Shown: positions 1 to 5,872, counted from the stretch's first letter. The stretch: DNA of 5,872 nt from Frankiales bacterium (GCA_025464795.1 JAODNB010000213.1:1-5872); one strand, 5' to 3'. Notes: generated by a model not told the origin, from the letters alone. Made by a program: numbers and translations.

Positions 1-647
1 TGGGTCCGGCGTACGCGGTCGTCGCCAACGCGGGCATCGCCGTCGGTGGCCCCCTGCTCCTGTCCGACCCTGAGTCCTATGACCGGGTCATCGAGGTCAA
101 CCTGCTGGGCAGCGTCCGCACGGTGCGCGCCTTCCTGCCGCAGGTCGTGGAGACCAAGGGATACGTCCTGCAGGTGGCGTCCATGGCGGCCCTCGCTCCC
201 ATCGCGATGATGAGCTCGTACTGCGCGTCCAAGTCGGGGGTCGAGGCCTTCGCCCTGTCGATCCGCGGGGAGCTCAAGCACCACGGCGTGAAGGTCGGCG
301 TCTGCTACCTCACGTGGACCGACACCGACATGGTCCGCGGCGCCGATGCCACCCCCGGTCTCGGAACGATGCGCGGCAAGCTGCCCGGAGTCCTCGGCAA
401 GACCTATCCCGCAGGGCCTGCGATCGAGCGGATGATCGACGGCATCGTGCACCGCCGCGCTCGGGTCTACGCCCAGCCGTGGGTGCGGGTCATGAACTAC
501 GTGCGCGCGGCCACGCCGTCGGTCATGGCCAAGGCGCCGAGCAGGGACATCAAGACCGTCGAGGCAGCCATTCGGGCGGCAGGTACGGAGGCCACGAAGC
601 CGGTCGGCGCAGGCGGCAAGGCGGACTCGTCCGCCGCCCACTCATGA
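1..647 (+). CDS. Short-chain dehydrogenase/reductase (SDR), 5'-truncated by the window edge
   Basis: The reading frame is open from base 3 to a TGA at 645-647, giving 214 visible residues; the N-terminal glycine-rich NAD(P)-binding motif lies outside the window. Classical SDR landmarks appear in order: NAG (visible residues 9-11), the VNLLG segment with the active-site Asn (N33), the catalytic Ser (S60) exactly 13 residues before Tyr73, and the YCASK motif (Y73, K77). The catalytic Asn-Ser-Tyr-Lys set is therefore intact, so a working cytosolic NAD(P)-dependent oxidoreductase is expected. Where many SDRs have a PG followed by Thr, this one has YLTWTDTDMV, a variant I associate with actinobacterial SDRs of the SadH kind; that association is from memory. 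The last 40 or so residues are Ala/Lys-rich and probably a flexible tail. The substrate cannot be read from the sequence. The next gene is an esterase on the same strand 109 bp away, so co-transcription is possible but not shown. Confidence 0.93.
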   Translation, partial: GPAYAVVANAGIAVGGPLLLSDPESYDRVIEVNLLGSVRTVRAFLPQVVETKGYVLQVASMAALAPIAMMSSYCASKSGVEAFALSIRGELKHHGVKVGVCYLTWTDTDMVRGADATPGLGTMRGKLPGVLGKTYPAGPAIERMIDGIVHRRARVYAQPWVRVMNYVRAATPSVMAKAPSRDIKTVEAAIRAAGTEATKPVGAGGKADSSAAHS

Positions 648-743
648 ACCCGGATGCTTCGGGAGCGGCGGGAGACTTCGACGACGGGTGCGCCTGCTTC
701 ACTTCACCTTCGGGCCACTCCCCCTTTCGCTGACGCAGGATTC

Positions 744-748
744 AGGTG
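744..748 (+). promoter_or_regulatory. Ribosome binding site deciding the hydrolase start
   Basis: AGGTG lies 8 bases before the ATG at 757 and matches the anti-Shine-Dalgarno core. It favours that ATG over an in-frame GTG at 688, which would add 23 residues with no resemblance to the family. Confidence 0.5.
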
Positions 749-756
749 CTCTAGAC

Positions 757-1629
757 ATGAGTTGGCAAGCGCGAGTCCTGGCCGGCGTCCTTCGCGCGGC
801 GTCGCACTTCGCTCCGAGGGACCTCGACCGGGTTCGCGACAAGCTTCAACAGCGCGGCCACACAGGCGGTTCAGCACCCGGCAAGCTCAAAAGCGTCCAC
901 ATCACCACGTGGGAGAGCCATGGCATGACGATCGTCCGCCTCACCCCGAGCGGTGCGGCACCGACCAAGACGGTCTTCTACTGTCACGGAGGCTCGTACT
1001 GCTATGAGGCGGCCGGTCTGCACTGGCAGTTCCTGAGGCGGCTGGTCCTCGAGACCCAGGCTGCGTTCGAGGTACCGATGTACCCGTTGGCGCCCGTCGA
1101 CACCGCCGGTTCGACAGTCCCAGCGGTGACCGCGGTCCTTGCAGGGCTGTCGCCGTCGGTGGTGATGGGCGACAGCGCAGGGGGTGGGCTGGCGCTCGCC
1201 GTACTGCAGCAGCTTCGGGTCCAGGGCGCGCCGCAGCCAGACAAGCTCATCCTGATCGCCCCCTGGCTGGACGTACGCACCGCCGACCCCCGGCAGCGAG
1301 AGCTGGAGCGCGGCGACCTCATGCTTCGCGTGTCGATGCTGCAAGCTGCCGGACAGATGTACGCAGGTGAGCTTCCCCTGGATCACCCCTTCGTCACACC
1401 GGTCCTCGGGGACCTCCGAGGGCTCCCGCCGATCAGCCTCTTCGTCGGGACACGCGACATGCTCAGCGTCGACGCCCGGGAACTGGTCCGCCGCTGCCGC
1501 GAGGTCGGCCCTCCGCTTGACCTCATCGAGGCCCCCGGAATGCAACACGTCTATCCCATTCTGCCGTTCCTGCCCGAAGCAACCCAGGCACGAGCCGACA
1601 TCGCCGCGCTGATCAGGTCGACGACATAG
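757..1629 (+). CDS. Alpha/beta hydrolase, hormone-sensitive-lipase (family IV) type esterase
   Basis: A 290-residue serine hydrolase, close to the usual length of bacterial HSL-type esterases. It carries the oxyanion-hole HGG motif (residues 77-79, in YCHGGSY), the nucleophile elbow GDSAGG (138-143, Ser140), an acid residue in GTRDML (Asp234) and the catalytic His in MQHVYP (His264), so the triad is complete. Between the HGG motif and the elbow is the family's typical YPLAPVD segment, and LIAPWLDV follows the elbow. There is no signal peptide or membrane segment, so it should act in the cytoplasm on small or medium-chain acyl esters, amides or lactones; the substrate is not predictable. The start is the ATG at 757 because of the AGGTG upstream; a GTG at 688 is the alternative. 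The stop is TAG at 1627-1629. It follows an SDR on the same strand, a pairing that recalls LipR and SadH of the mycobacterial mymA locus, but orthology is not established. The gene ends 27 bp from a convergent neighbour. Confidence 0.92.
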   Translation: MSWQARVLAGVLRAASHFAPRDLDRVRDKLQQRGHTGGSAPGKLKSVHITTWESHGMTIVRLTPSGAAPTKTVFYCHGGSYCYEAAGLHWQFLRRLVLETQAAFEVPMYPLAPVDTAGSTVPAVTAVLAGLSPSVVMGDSAGGGLALAVLQQLRVQGAPQPDKLILIAPWLDVRTADPRQRELERGDLMLRVSMLQAAGQMYAGELPLDHPFVTPVLGDLRGLPPISLFVGTRDMLSVDARELVRRCREVGPPLDLIEAPGMQHVYPILPFLPEATQARADIAALIRSTT

Positions 1630-1630
1630 G

Positions 1631-1652
1631 GTCCGACGGGCCGCCCCTGGAC
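1631..1652. terminator. Weak hairpin between convergent genes, possible shared terminator
   Basis: GTCC (1631-1634) pairs with GGAC (1649-1652), and inside this GGG (1638-1640) pairs with CCC (1644-1646) around a 3-base loop, with an unpaired GAC/CT internal bulge. It fills almost all of the 27-bp gap between two converging stop codons, where a bidirectional terminator would be expected. There is no T tract on either side and the stem is interrupted, so this is a weak call. Confidence 0.3.
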
Positions 1653-1656
1653 GGCG

Positions 1657-2931
1657 TCACCGACAGCCCCTTCCCCTGCTCAACATCGCCAGAGGCACGG
1701 CATCGGCCATCGCCTGATAACCGTCGTCATTGCCGTGCAGGTCGTCGGCACTGAGGCCGGTCTTCCAGTGCTCAGGAAACGTGGCGTCCTTGACGGCCGA
1801 CTCGAAGTCGATGACGCCGTCGAAGGCACCCGAGGTGGCCATCCAGCGGTTGACCGCATGCCGGACGGCGACGGCAGATGGGCTGCTGTAGGTCGGCGAG
1901 ACGAAGGGCCGCGTCAGGTCCCCAGAAGGCGTGAGCAGTCCCGCGTACACCCGGATACCGGCAGCATGAGCGGCCGAGATGATCCGCCGGTAACCGGAGA
2001 TGACCAGAGCAGGGGAAGCGCCGTTGCCGATGTCGTTGATGCCTTCGAGCACGATCACGCTCTGCACGCCGCTCTGGGAGAGGACATCACGGCTGAGTCG
2101 CTCGACAGCCATGGGGCCGCGGCCACCGGCGTGGGAGACCTGGCCACCTGAAATGCCAGCATTGATGAGGGATACCGGGAGCTTGGCTTGAAGCAGTCGA
2201 CGGGAGAGGTCGTCGGGCCACGACGCGTCAGCATTGGGAGTGGACTCGAAGCCGTCGGTGATCGAATCGCCCAGAGCGACGACACCTGCTGTCGATGTGG
2301 AAGGCAGGACGTCCACCCCGCTGACCAGCGCATCACTGTCATCGGGCTGCACGAACAACCTGCCGGACTCGTCACGGGTGTGGTCACCTGGAAGGGAGAC
2401 GAAGGAAGCGTGGCTCTCCATGTACCCACCGACCGGGATCATGTCGCTCGGTGATGCCCCCGCGTCACGCGGCTCCGAGGTGTGTGCCGTGAGAGGACCT
2501 GTGTCGGTTGCGGAGTAGAAGCTGACCGCGAGCCTGCGCATCCCCGTCACAGGCAACGGGATGGGGTCGCTCAGAACATCCCTACCTGCCGGCACTGTGA
2601 CGGCCAGCTTGTTGCGGAAGCGCACGACCCGGGTGCTGCCCGGCTCCAACGCGGCGAGCGAGGCGACCCGACCGACCGTGACCGAGTCGACGTGCACAGG
2701 TCGGGTGCCCAGCGCGTTCGTGAGCCGGATCCGGATCAGCCTGCCCGAGTAGTGCACGGTCACGATGGCGCGGTAGGTGCGGTCCCGAAGCCCAGGCACC
2801 GTCTGCACCGGAGCGCCGTACCAGGCAGCGACCCAAGACGGGCTGCAGCCAGGCGCAGTGGCGCGAGCAGCGACAGGGGCAGCAAGGCTGGCAGCCAGCA
2901 CCGGAGCGAGAAGTACGGAGGTGAGCCGCAT
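1657..2931 (-). CDS. Secreted SGNH/GDSL-type hydrolase with N-terminal beta-rich domain
   Basis: A 424-residue exported esterase or acyl-hydrolase. Residues 1 to about 25 form a signal peptide: one Arg, then a Leu/Ala-rich hydrophobic stretch ending in Ala-x-Ala-like sites (APVAA, RATA). The mature part opens with WVAAWYGAPV, the tryptophan-rich opening usual for the two-domain actinobacterial SGNH proteins, followed by roughly 180 residues of predicted beta-rich sequence. The catalytic domain has all four SGNH blocks: GDSITDG (221-227, nucleophile Ser223), NAGISGG (257-263), GIND (297-300, Asn299) and DDLHGND (396-402, Asp396 and His399). Such enzymes remove acyl groups from polysaccharides, lipids or small esters; which one applies here is unknown. 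The start is the ATG at 2929-2931, preceded at 6 bases by AGGTG; a GTG three codons upstream overlaps that site and is less likely. The gene is divergent from the PucR-type regulator and convergent with the HSL-type esterase, so it is probably transcribed alone. Confidence 0.93.
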   Translation of the reverse strand: MRLTSVLLAPVLAASLAAPVAARATAPGCSPSWVAAWYGAPVQTVPGLRDRTYRAIVTVHYSGRLIRIRLTNALGTRPVHVDSVTVGRVASLAALEPGSTRVVRFRNKLAVTVPAGRDVLSDPIPLPVTGMRRLAVSFYSATDTGPLTAHTSEPRDAGASPSDMIPVGGYMESHASFVSLPGDHTRDESGRLFVQPDDSDALVSGVDVLPSTSTAGVVALGDSITDGFESTPNADASWPDDLSRRLLQAKLPVSLINAGISGGQVSHAGGRGPMAVERLSRDVLSQSGVQSVIVLEGINDIGNGASPALVISGYRRIISAAHAAGIRVYAGLLTPSGDLTRPFVSPTYSSPSAVAVRHAVNRWMATSGAFDGVIDFESAVKDATFPEHWKTGLSADDLHGNDDGYQAMADAVPLAMLSRGRGCR

Positions 2932-2937
2932 AACGGA

Positions 2938-2942
2938 CACCT
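2938..2942 (-). promoter_or_regulatory. Ribosome binding site of the SGNH hydrolase
   Basis: Read on the minus strand this is AGGTG, 6 bases before the ATG at 2931. It overlaps the alternative GTG start at 2938-2940 and so argues for the ATG. Confidence 0.55.
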
Positions 2943-3154
2943 TGCCCCGCTCGGGCGGACTCGCGCGCTGTGTGCAGCACTAGATTTCCGCCACCTGTTT
3001 CAGCGCTGGAGACACGTGTGGGCACCTGACAAGCCCGACCTCACGGCCGTGCAGCAGCGCGTAGCTGCGGATGTCCAGTGCGTGCGCTCCGTACCCCGAT
3101 GACCCGATGGCGAGCAAGTCTGCAAGGACACGTCGGACGATCGCGTCGTGCGGC
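2943..3154. promoter_or_regulatory. Divergent intergenic region, promoters of SGNH hydrolase and pucR-type gene
   Basis: About 210 bases separate the two divergent starts, and no coding signal here is convincing, so promoters for both genes should lie inside. The most AT-rich patch is at 2979-2988; TAGATT (2981-2986) resembles a -10 element for rightward transcription, but no good -35 hexamer is spaced correctly. On the other strand the same patch offers only weak matches. Small symmetric sites are present: GTGC-A-GCAC (2972-2980) and ACACGTGT (3012-3019). The 8-mer GTGCAGCA occurs at 2972-2979 and again at 3049-3056. Any of these could be an operator; none is strong enough to assign to a regulator. 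Confidence 0.4.
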
Positions 3155-3158
3155 AGGA
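3155..3158 (+). promoter_or_regulatory. Ribosome binding site deciding the start of the PucR-type regulator
   Basis: AGGA lies 7 bases before the ATG at 3166, a good distance. An in-frame GTG at 3148 would start upstream of this site and has no comparable site of its own, so the ATG is preferred. Confidence 0.5.
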
Positions 3159-3165
3159 TGTCCGC

Positions 3166-4317
3166 ATGTCGCTGCCGGCGGAATGGGCTCCCATCGCGCG
3201 GGCAGCTGACGCCCTGCTCGAGGACATGGACGCTGTGGCCGCCGAGGTCGCGAAGGCGATCCGGAGCACCGTCCCGGAGTACGTATACGTCACCGATGAC
3301 GAGCTGCGACGAACGGTGCACCGGAACCTGAGTGCCATCGTGGCCTGCCTGCGGGACAAGCGCCAGCTGACGCAGGTAGAGCTCCGGGACTTCGAGCTGA
3401 CGGTCGAGGAGCGGGCCCGAGTCGGGGTTCCCCTGGACGAGTACCTCCTGGCCATCGCCACCTCGGACGCCGTCATCTGGGACCTCCTACAACAGCGGCT
3501 GACCCCACCTGCGCCCGCCGACGTCCTGCTGAAGGCCTTTGCGATCCGGCACACGTACATCAACACGATCACCCGGGTCACCGCAGCGGTGCACCGTCGG
3601 GTCGAGCTGGCGTTGTCGCAGGAGCAGCACGAGCGGCGGGCCCTTGCCCTCCGTGCCTTGATGCGCGGTGGCCTGAGCGAGGACATGCTGCGTGATCACG
3701 CCTCCCGCCTCGGGCTGGACGTCGACCGCCCGTACTTCGTCGTGATGGCTCGCGGCGGGCCTGATGCAGGCAGTGAGCAGGTCCAGCGCCAGATCACGGC
3801 AGGCCCTTCGCACCCGCCCGACGCCGCCCTCGTGCTGTGGGGGGACGACGTCGTCGGCCTCGTCCTGGCGCTTCCACCCAGAGTGGAAGGGCTGTCGGGC
3901 GGCGTCGCGGGACCGACGACGCTCGACCAGCTACCCGAAGCGCACCGTCAAGCGAACCTCGCTCTGCGCACGGCAATGGCCCTGGGCCTGGAAGGCCTGT
4001 ACTCCACCGACGACCTCGGGGTGCGGGTCGCCGTCAAGGAGCTCCCCAGCATCGGCCAGGCCCTCCGCAGGAAGTACCTCGACCCGGTTCTCGATGCGGG
4101 CAGCCTGGGCCGGGATCTCCTCACTACCGTCGAGACGTACCTGCTCACGGGCAGCCGTCGAGACGAGACCGCCGCGGCCCTTCACCTGCACGGCAACACG
4201 GTGGCCTACCGGATCCGGAGGTTCGGTGAGCTCACCGGCGCAGACCTCACCAACGTCGCGACGCTTGTGGAGCTCTGGTGGCTGTTCACCGACCTCAGGC
4301 TGAACGACGATCCCTGA
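3166..4317 (+). CDS. PucR-family helix-turn-helix transcriptional regulator
   Basis: A 383-residue cytoplasmic DNA-binding protein. The C-terminal part (about residues 326-380) is the diagnostic PucR/CdaR helix-turn-helix: YLLTGSRRDETAAALHLHGN leads into NTVAYRIRR, with the conserved HLH-x-NT pattern (His340, His342, Asn344, Thr345) and a closing Leu-rich helix. The N-terminal part (about 1-160) is helical and contains RVGVPLDEYL (85-94) and Trp105, resembling the RsbRD-like N-terminal region found in many actinobacterial PucR proteins rather than the PucR N-terminal sensing domain. The middle (about 180-290) fits the degenerate GGDEF-like segment common in this family. No transmembrane segment is visible. 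Members often control uptake or catabolism of nitrogen or carbon compounds, and many act on neighbouring genes. Here the likely targets are the lipoprotein gene 89 bp downstream, the divergent SGNH gene, or the regulator's own promoter. The effector is unknown. Start at ATG 3166 rests on the AGGA site; GTG 3148 would add six residues. Confidence 0.9.
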   Translation: MSLPAEWAPIARAADALLEDMDAVAAEVAKAIRSTVPEYVYVTDDELRRTVHRNLSAIVACLRDKRQLTQVELRDFELTVEERARVGVPLDEYLLAIATSDAVIWDLLQQRLTPPAPADVLLKAFAIRHTYINTITRVTAAVHRRVELALSQEQHERRALALRALMRGGLSEDMLRDHASRLGLDVDRPYFVVMARGGPDAGSEQVQRQITAGPSHPPDAALVLWGDDVVGLVLALPPRVEGLSGGVAGPTTLDQLPEAHRQANLALRTAMALGLEGLYSTDDLGVRVAVKELPSIGQALRRKYLDPVLDAGSLGRDLLTTVETYLLTGSRRDETAAALHLHGNTVAYRIRRFGELTGADLTNVATLVELWWLFTDLRLNDDP

Positions 4318-4321
4318 GGTG

Positions 4322-4343
4322 GTTGTCGATGCAGACAACATCG
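4322..4343. repeat. Two overlapping inverted repeats just after the PucR-type gene
   Basis: GTTGTC (4322-4327) is the exact reverse complement of GACAAC (4334-4339), with a 6-base spacer. A second pair, CGATG (4327-4331) and CATCG (4339-4343), overlaps it and could form an alternative hairpin, so the two structures exclude each other. The site begins 4 bases past the regulator's stop and lies 64 bases before the lipoprotein start. It could be an operator for a dimeric regulator such as the PucR-type protein, or a weak transcript-end hairpin; there is no T tract. Confidence 0.45.
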
Positions 4344-4366
4344 CGCAGGGAGCTCTGGCTCTACAG

Positions 4367-4381
4367 CCGTGGCGACCACGG
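4367..4381. repeat. Perfect inverted repeat upstream of the lipoprotein gene
   Basis: CCGTGG (4367-4372) and CCACGG (4376-4381) are exact reverse complements around a 3-base CGA spacer. It ends 25 bases before the ATG at 4407. As DNA it could be an operator near the promoter; as RNA it would be a 6-bp GC-rich hairpin in the leader or a terminator of the regulator transcript without a T tract. An operator or leader role is favoured by its closeness to the start codon, but this is inference. Confidence 0.45.
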
Positions 4382-4406
4382 ACTCCCCCGCGTGAAACTT
4401 GTCCGC

Positions 4407-5872
4407 ATGGACTCCGAAACACCGCCCGTCGCGCGCCGCCTGCTCGGGAGGCGCACCCCGGCACGGGTGCCGCTGCTGGCGGTCGCGACGATCCTCATCG
4501 CGGCGGCGGCGTGCGGCACGACGGTGCCCCGCACGGCCCAAGTCGACGCGGGCCAGAACGTCGGACAGGACTTGGGTTCGACCGCCACCACCACGGGCGG
4601 AGACCAGGCCAGCGGGTCCTCGTCCCTGCCAGGCGGCACGTCTTCGTCTCAGACGTCGTCGGGCGGATCATCCAATCCGGGGACGCCGGCCGGCGTCGGC
4701 AGCAGCTCCAGCGGCCCGGTGCAGTCCGGCTCGCTGGGTTCCGGCCCCAGCGCCAAGGGGTCGGCGGCCGCAGCCAAGGCCCCCCTCCTCGTCGGGATCC
4801 CCTACGTCGACCAGAGCCAGTCCAGCACCTTCACCGGCGCGATCGGGGCTGGCCTCGCAACGGCCGATGACAAGGCCATCTACACCCTCCTCATCAAGAA
4901 CCTGAACGCCCGAGGCGGGGTCAACGGGCACAAGGTCGTCGCCGTCTTTCACCGGGTGGACCCGACCCAGAACTCGGCGGACTACTCCGCCGCCGCCTGC
5001 GCCGACTTCACGCAGGACCATCACGTGTCCGTCGTCTTCATCGCGTTTTCCCTGGACCTCGACAGGTGCGTGATCAAGGCAGGTGCCGCCGTCATCGGCA
5101 ACGACCCGAGCGGGGTCAACCGGGCGGACTACGCGCAGCTGAAGTATGTCCTGCAACCGGATGCGATCGCCCTCGACCAGCTCGCCGAGCTGCAAGCGAG
5201 TGAGTTCACCGCCATGGGCCTGTTCTCCTCGCCCACACCGGCCAAGGTGGGGATCCTGTACTTCGACGAGCCGCACTACATCGCGGCGGAGAAGGTGCTC
5301 GAGGCCGGCTTGGCCAAGCGGGGCGTCAAGGTTGTCGACCGGGAGGCCTTCCACTACGTGGCATCCACCCAAGACGTGGGACAGACCGAGAGCCAGATCA
5401 ACAGCGCCGTCCTGCGGTTCCAGGCGGATGGCGTGACCCAGGTGCTGGGCGTGGAGACCAACGCCTGGCTCATCGGCTTCTTCGGCGTGCACGCAGCGAG
5501 CCAGAGCTACTACCCCCGCTACGGCTTCACGAGTGACGAAGTGCTGACCAACGTCCAGTCCAATGTCCCTGCCAAGGAGCTGAAGAACTCCCTGTTCATC
5601 GGCTGGACCCCTGCGTACGACACGGCCGACGTCAGCGTCTACCCGAACGCTGCCAAGAGCTGCCTCACGGTGATGAAGAACAACGGGATGGACATGTCGA
5701 CGGGCAACGAGCGCTCCTCGGCCCTGACCGACTGCGACAACCTCAACTACCTCGCAACCGCGCTCACGGCCGGTGGCGAGCCGCTGTCACGCGATCGCCT
5801 GCTCGCCGGCGCCAAGGCGCTCGGCACGTCTTTCGCACCAGCCGACACCTACATCGTCCACCAGCCGAACGG
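4407..5872 (+). CDS. Solute-binding lipoprotein, type I periplasmic-binding fold (branched-chain amino acid type), 3'-truncated
   Basis: The frame stays open from ATG 4407 to the right edge, giving 488 visible residues. The N-terminus has Arg pairs (R10-R11, R15-R16), a hydrophobic stretch (about 21-35) and a lipobox-like IAAAAC with Cys36 as the expected lipid-modified residue, so the protein should be anchored on the outer face of the membrane. Residues 37 to about 126 are a Ser/Gly/Thr/Pro-rich tether. The folded part starts at LLVGIPY (127) and carries LNARGGVNG (166-174), matching the Leu/Ile/Val-binding family landmark in which a new lobe strand follows GGVNG. Four Cys in the folded part (198, 221, 419, 443) are spaced as two close pairs. 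The likely role is substrate capture for an ABC importer whose permease and ATPase genes may lie to the right, or sensing; the ligand is unknown. The start lacks a clear ribosome binding site; an in-frame GTG at 4392 is no better. The gene sits 89 bp behind the PucR-type regulator. Confidence 0.85.
   Translation, partial: MDSETPPVARRLLGRRTPARVPLLAVATILIAAAACGTTVPRTAQVDAGQNVGQDLGSTATTTGGDQASGSSSLPGGTSSSQTSSGGSSNPGTPAGVGSSSSGPVQSGSLGSGPSAKGSAAAAKAPLLVGIPYVDQSQSSTFTGAIGAGLATADDKAIYTLLIKNLNARGGVNGHKVVAVFHRVDPTQNSADYSAAACADFTQDHHVSVVFIAFSLDLDRCVIKAGAAVIGNDPSGVNRADYAQLKYVLQPDAIALDQLAELQASEFTAMGLFSSPTPAKVGILYFDEPHYIAAEKVLEAGLAKRGVKVVDREAFHYVASTQDVGQTESQINSAVLRFQADGVTQVLGVETNAWLIGFFGVHAASQSYYPRYGFTSDEVLTNVQSNVPAKELKNSLFIGWTPAYDTADVSVYPNAAKSCLTVMKNNGMDMSTGNERSSALTDCDNLNYLATALTAGGEPLSRDRLLAGAKALGTSFAPADTYIVHQPN

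Noticed and set aside
649..663. CCCG-N7-CGGG hairpin just after the SDR stop
   Set aside because: Only 4 base pairs with a 7-base loop and no T tract; such matches are expected by chance in GC-rich sequence. Nothing else is seen in the 648-756 gap apart from the ribosome binding site.
871..1548. A 225-codon minus-strand open frame opposite the HSL-type hydrolase
   Set aside because: It lies wholly inside a gene with a complete catalytic triad, and its translation shows no family motif.
2482..3102. A 206-codon plus-strand open frame over the SGNH gene start and the divergent region
   Set aside because: Its translation is Arg/His/Asp-rich without motifs, it overlaps the signal peptide region of a well-supported gene, and it spans the expected promoter region.
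3000..3686. A 228-codon minus-strand open frame across the start of the PucR-type gene
   Set aside because: The product is Arg/Ser/Cys-rich low-complexity sequence typical of a wrong frame in GC-rich DNA; the plus-strand gene has a supported start and domains.
4269..4358. A 10-bp direct repeat GGAGCTCTGG at 4269-4278 and 4349-4358, 80 bp apart
   Set aside because: The first copy is inside the coding sequence of the conserved C-terminal helix, so it is explained by protein coding; two copies of a 10-mer are weak evidence for a regulatory repeat.
4407..4475. Possible twin-arginine (Tat) signal in the lipoprotein N-terminus
   Set aside because: Arg pairs at 10-11 and 15-16 lack the surrounding consensus residues of a Tat motif; an ordinary Sec lipoprotein signal explains the sequence.
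4668..5492. A 274-codon open frame on the minus strand opposite the lipoprotein gene
   Set aside because: The plus-strand frame has a lipobox, a family landmark and an uninterrupted fold; the antisense frame has no recognisable motif and is what a GC-rich codon bias produces.

Overview
The window is a GC-rich stretch, with G or C at most third codon positions, typical of an actinobacterium. The gene families agree: an SDR with a WTDTDMV-type C-terminal motif, a secreted SGNH hydrolase with an N-terminal beta domain, a PucR-type regulator and a lipoprotein solute-binding protein with a long Ser/Gly linker. The genus cannot be fixed from the sequence alone.

Layout. (1) Bases 1-647 (+): the 3' two-thirds of a short-chain dehydrogenase/reductase whose Rossmann nucleotide-binding start lies off the left edge. 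(2) Bases 757-1629 (+): a cytoplasmic alpha/beta hydrolase of the hormone-sensitive-lipase (HSL) type with a complete catalytic triad, on the same strand as the SDR after a 109-bp gap. (3) Bases 1657-2931 (-): a secreted SGNH/GDSL hydrolase, convergent with the HSL-type hydrolase and separated from it by only 27 bp, which hold a weak hairpin. (4) Bases 2932-3165: a divergent intergenic region serving the SGNH gene (leftward) and the next gene (rightward). (5) Bases 3166-4317 (+): a PucR-family transcriptional regulator with a C-terminal helix-turn-helix. (6) Bases 4318-4406: a short gap that is unusually dense in inverted repeats. (7) Bases 4407-5872 (+, open at the right edge): a type I periplasmic-binding-fold (Leu/Ile/Val type) lipoprotein, probably the substrate receptor of an ABC importer or a related sensor.

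Functional reading. The left part looks like lipid or ester metabolism: an oxidoreductase beside an intracellular esterase recalls the SDR plus LipR pairing of the mycobacterial mymA operon, though this is inference from two genes. The right part looks like a regulator-plus-uptake module, with the PucR-type protein a natural candidate to control the solute-binding protein downstream; the inverted repeats between them are the most plausible operator sites. The secreted SGNH hydrolase may deacylate an extracellular ester or polysaccharide, and its divergent position makes it a second possible target of the PucR protein.

I see no RNA gene, insertion sequence, phage gene, CRISPR array or toxin-antitoxin pair. 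I do not see a clearly new biological system. The most interesting items are the two compact inverted repeats upstream of the lipoprotein gene and the roughly 90-residue low-complexity tether of that lipoprotein.
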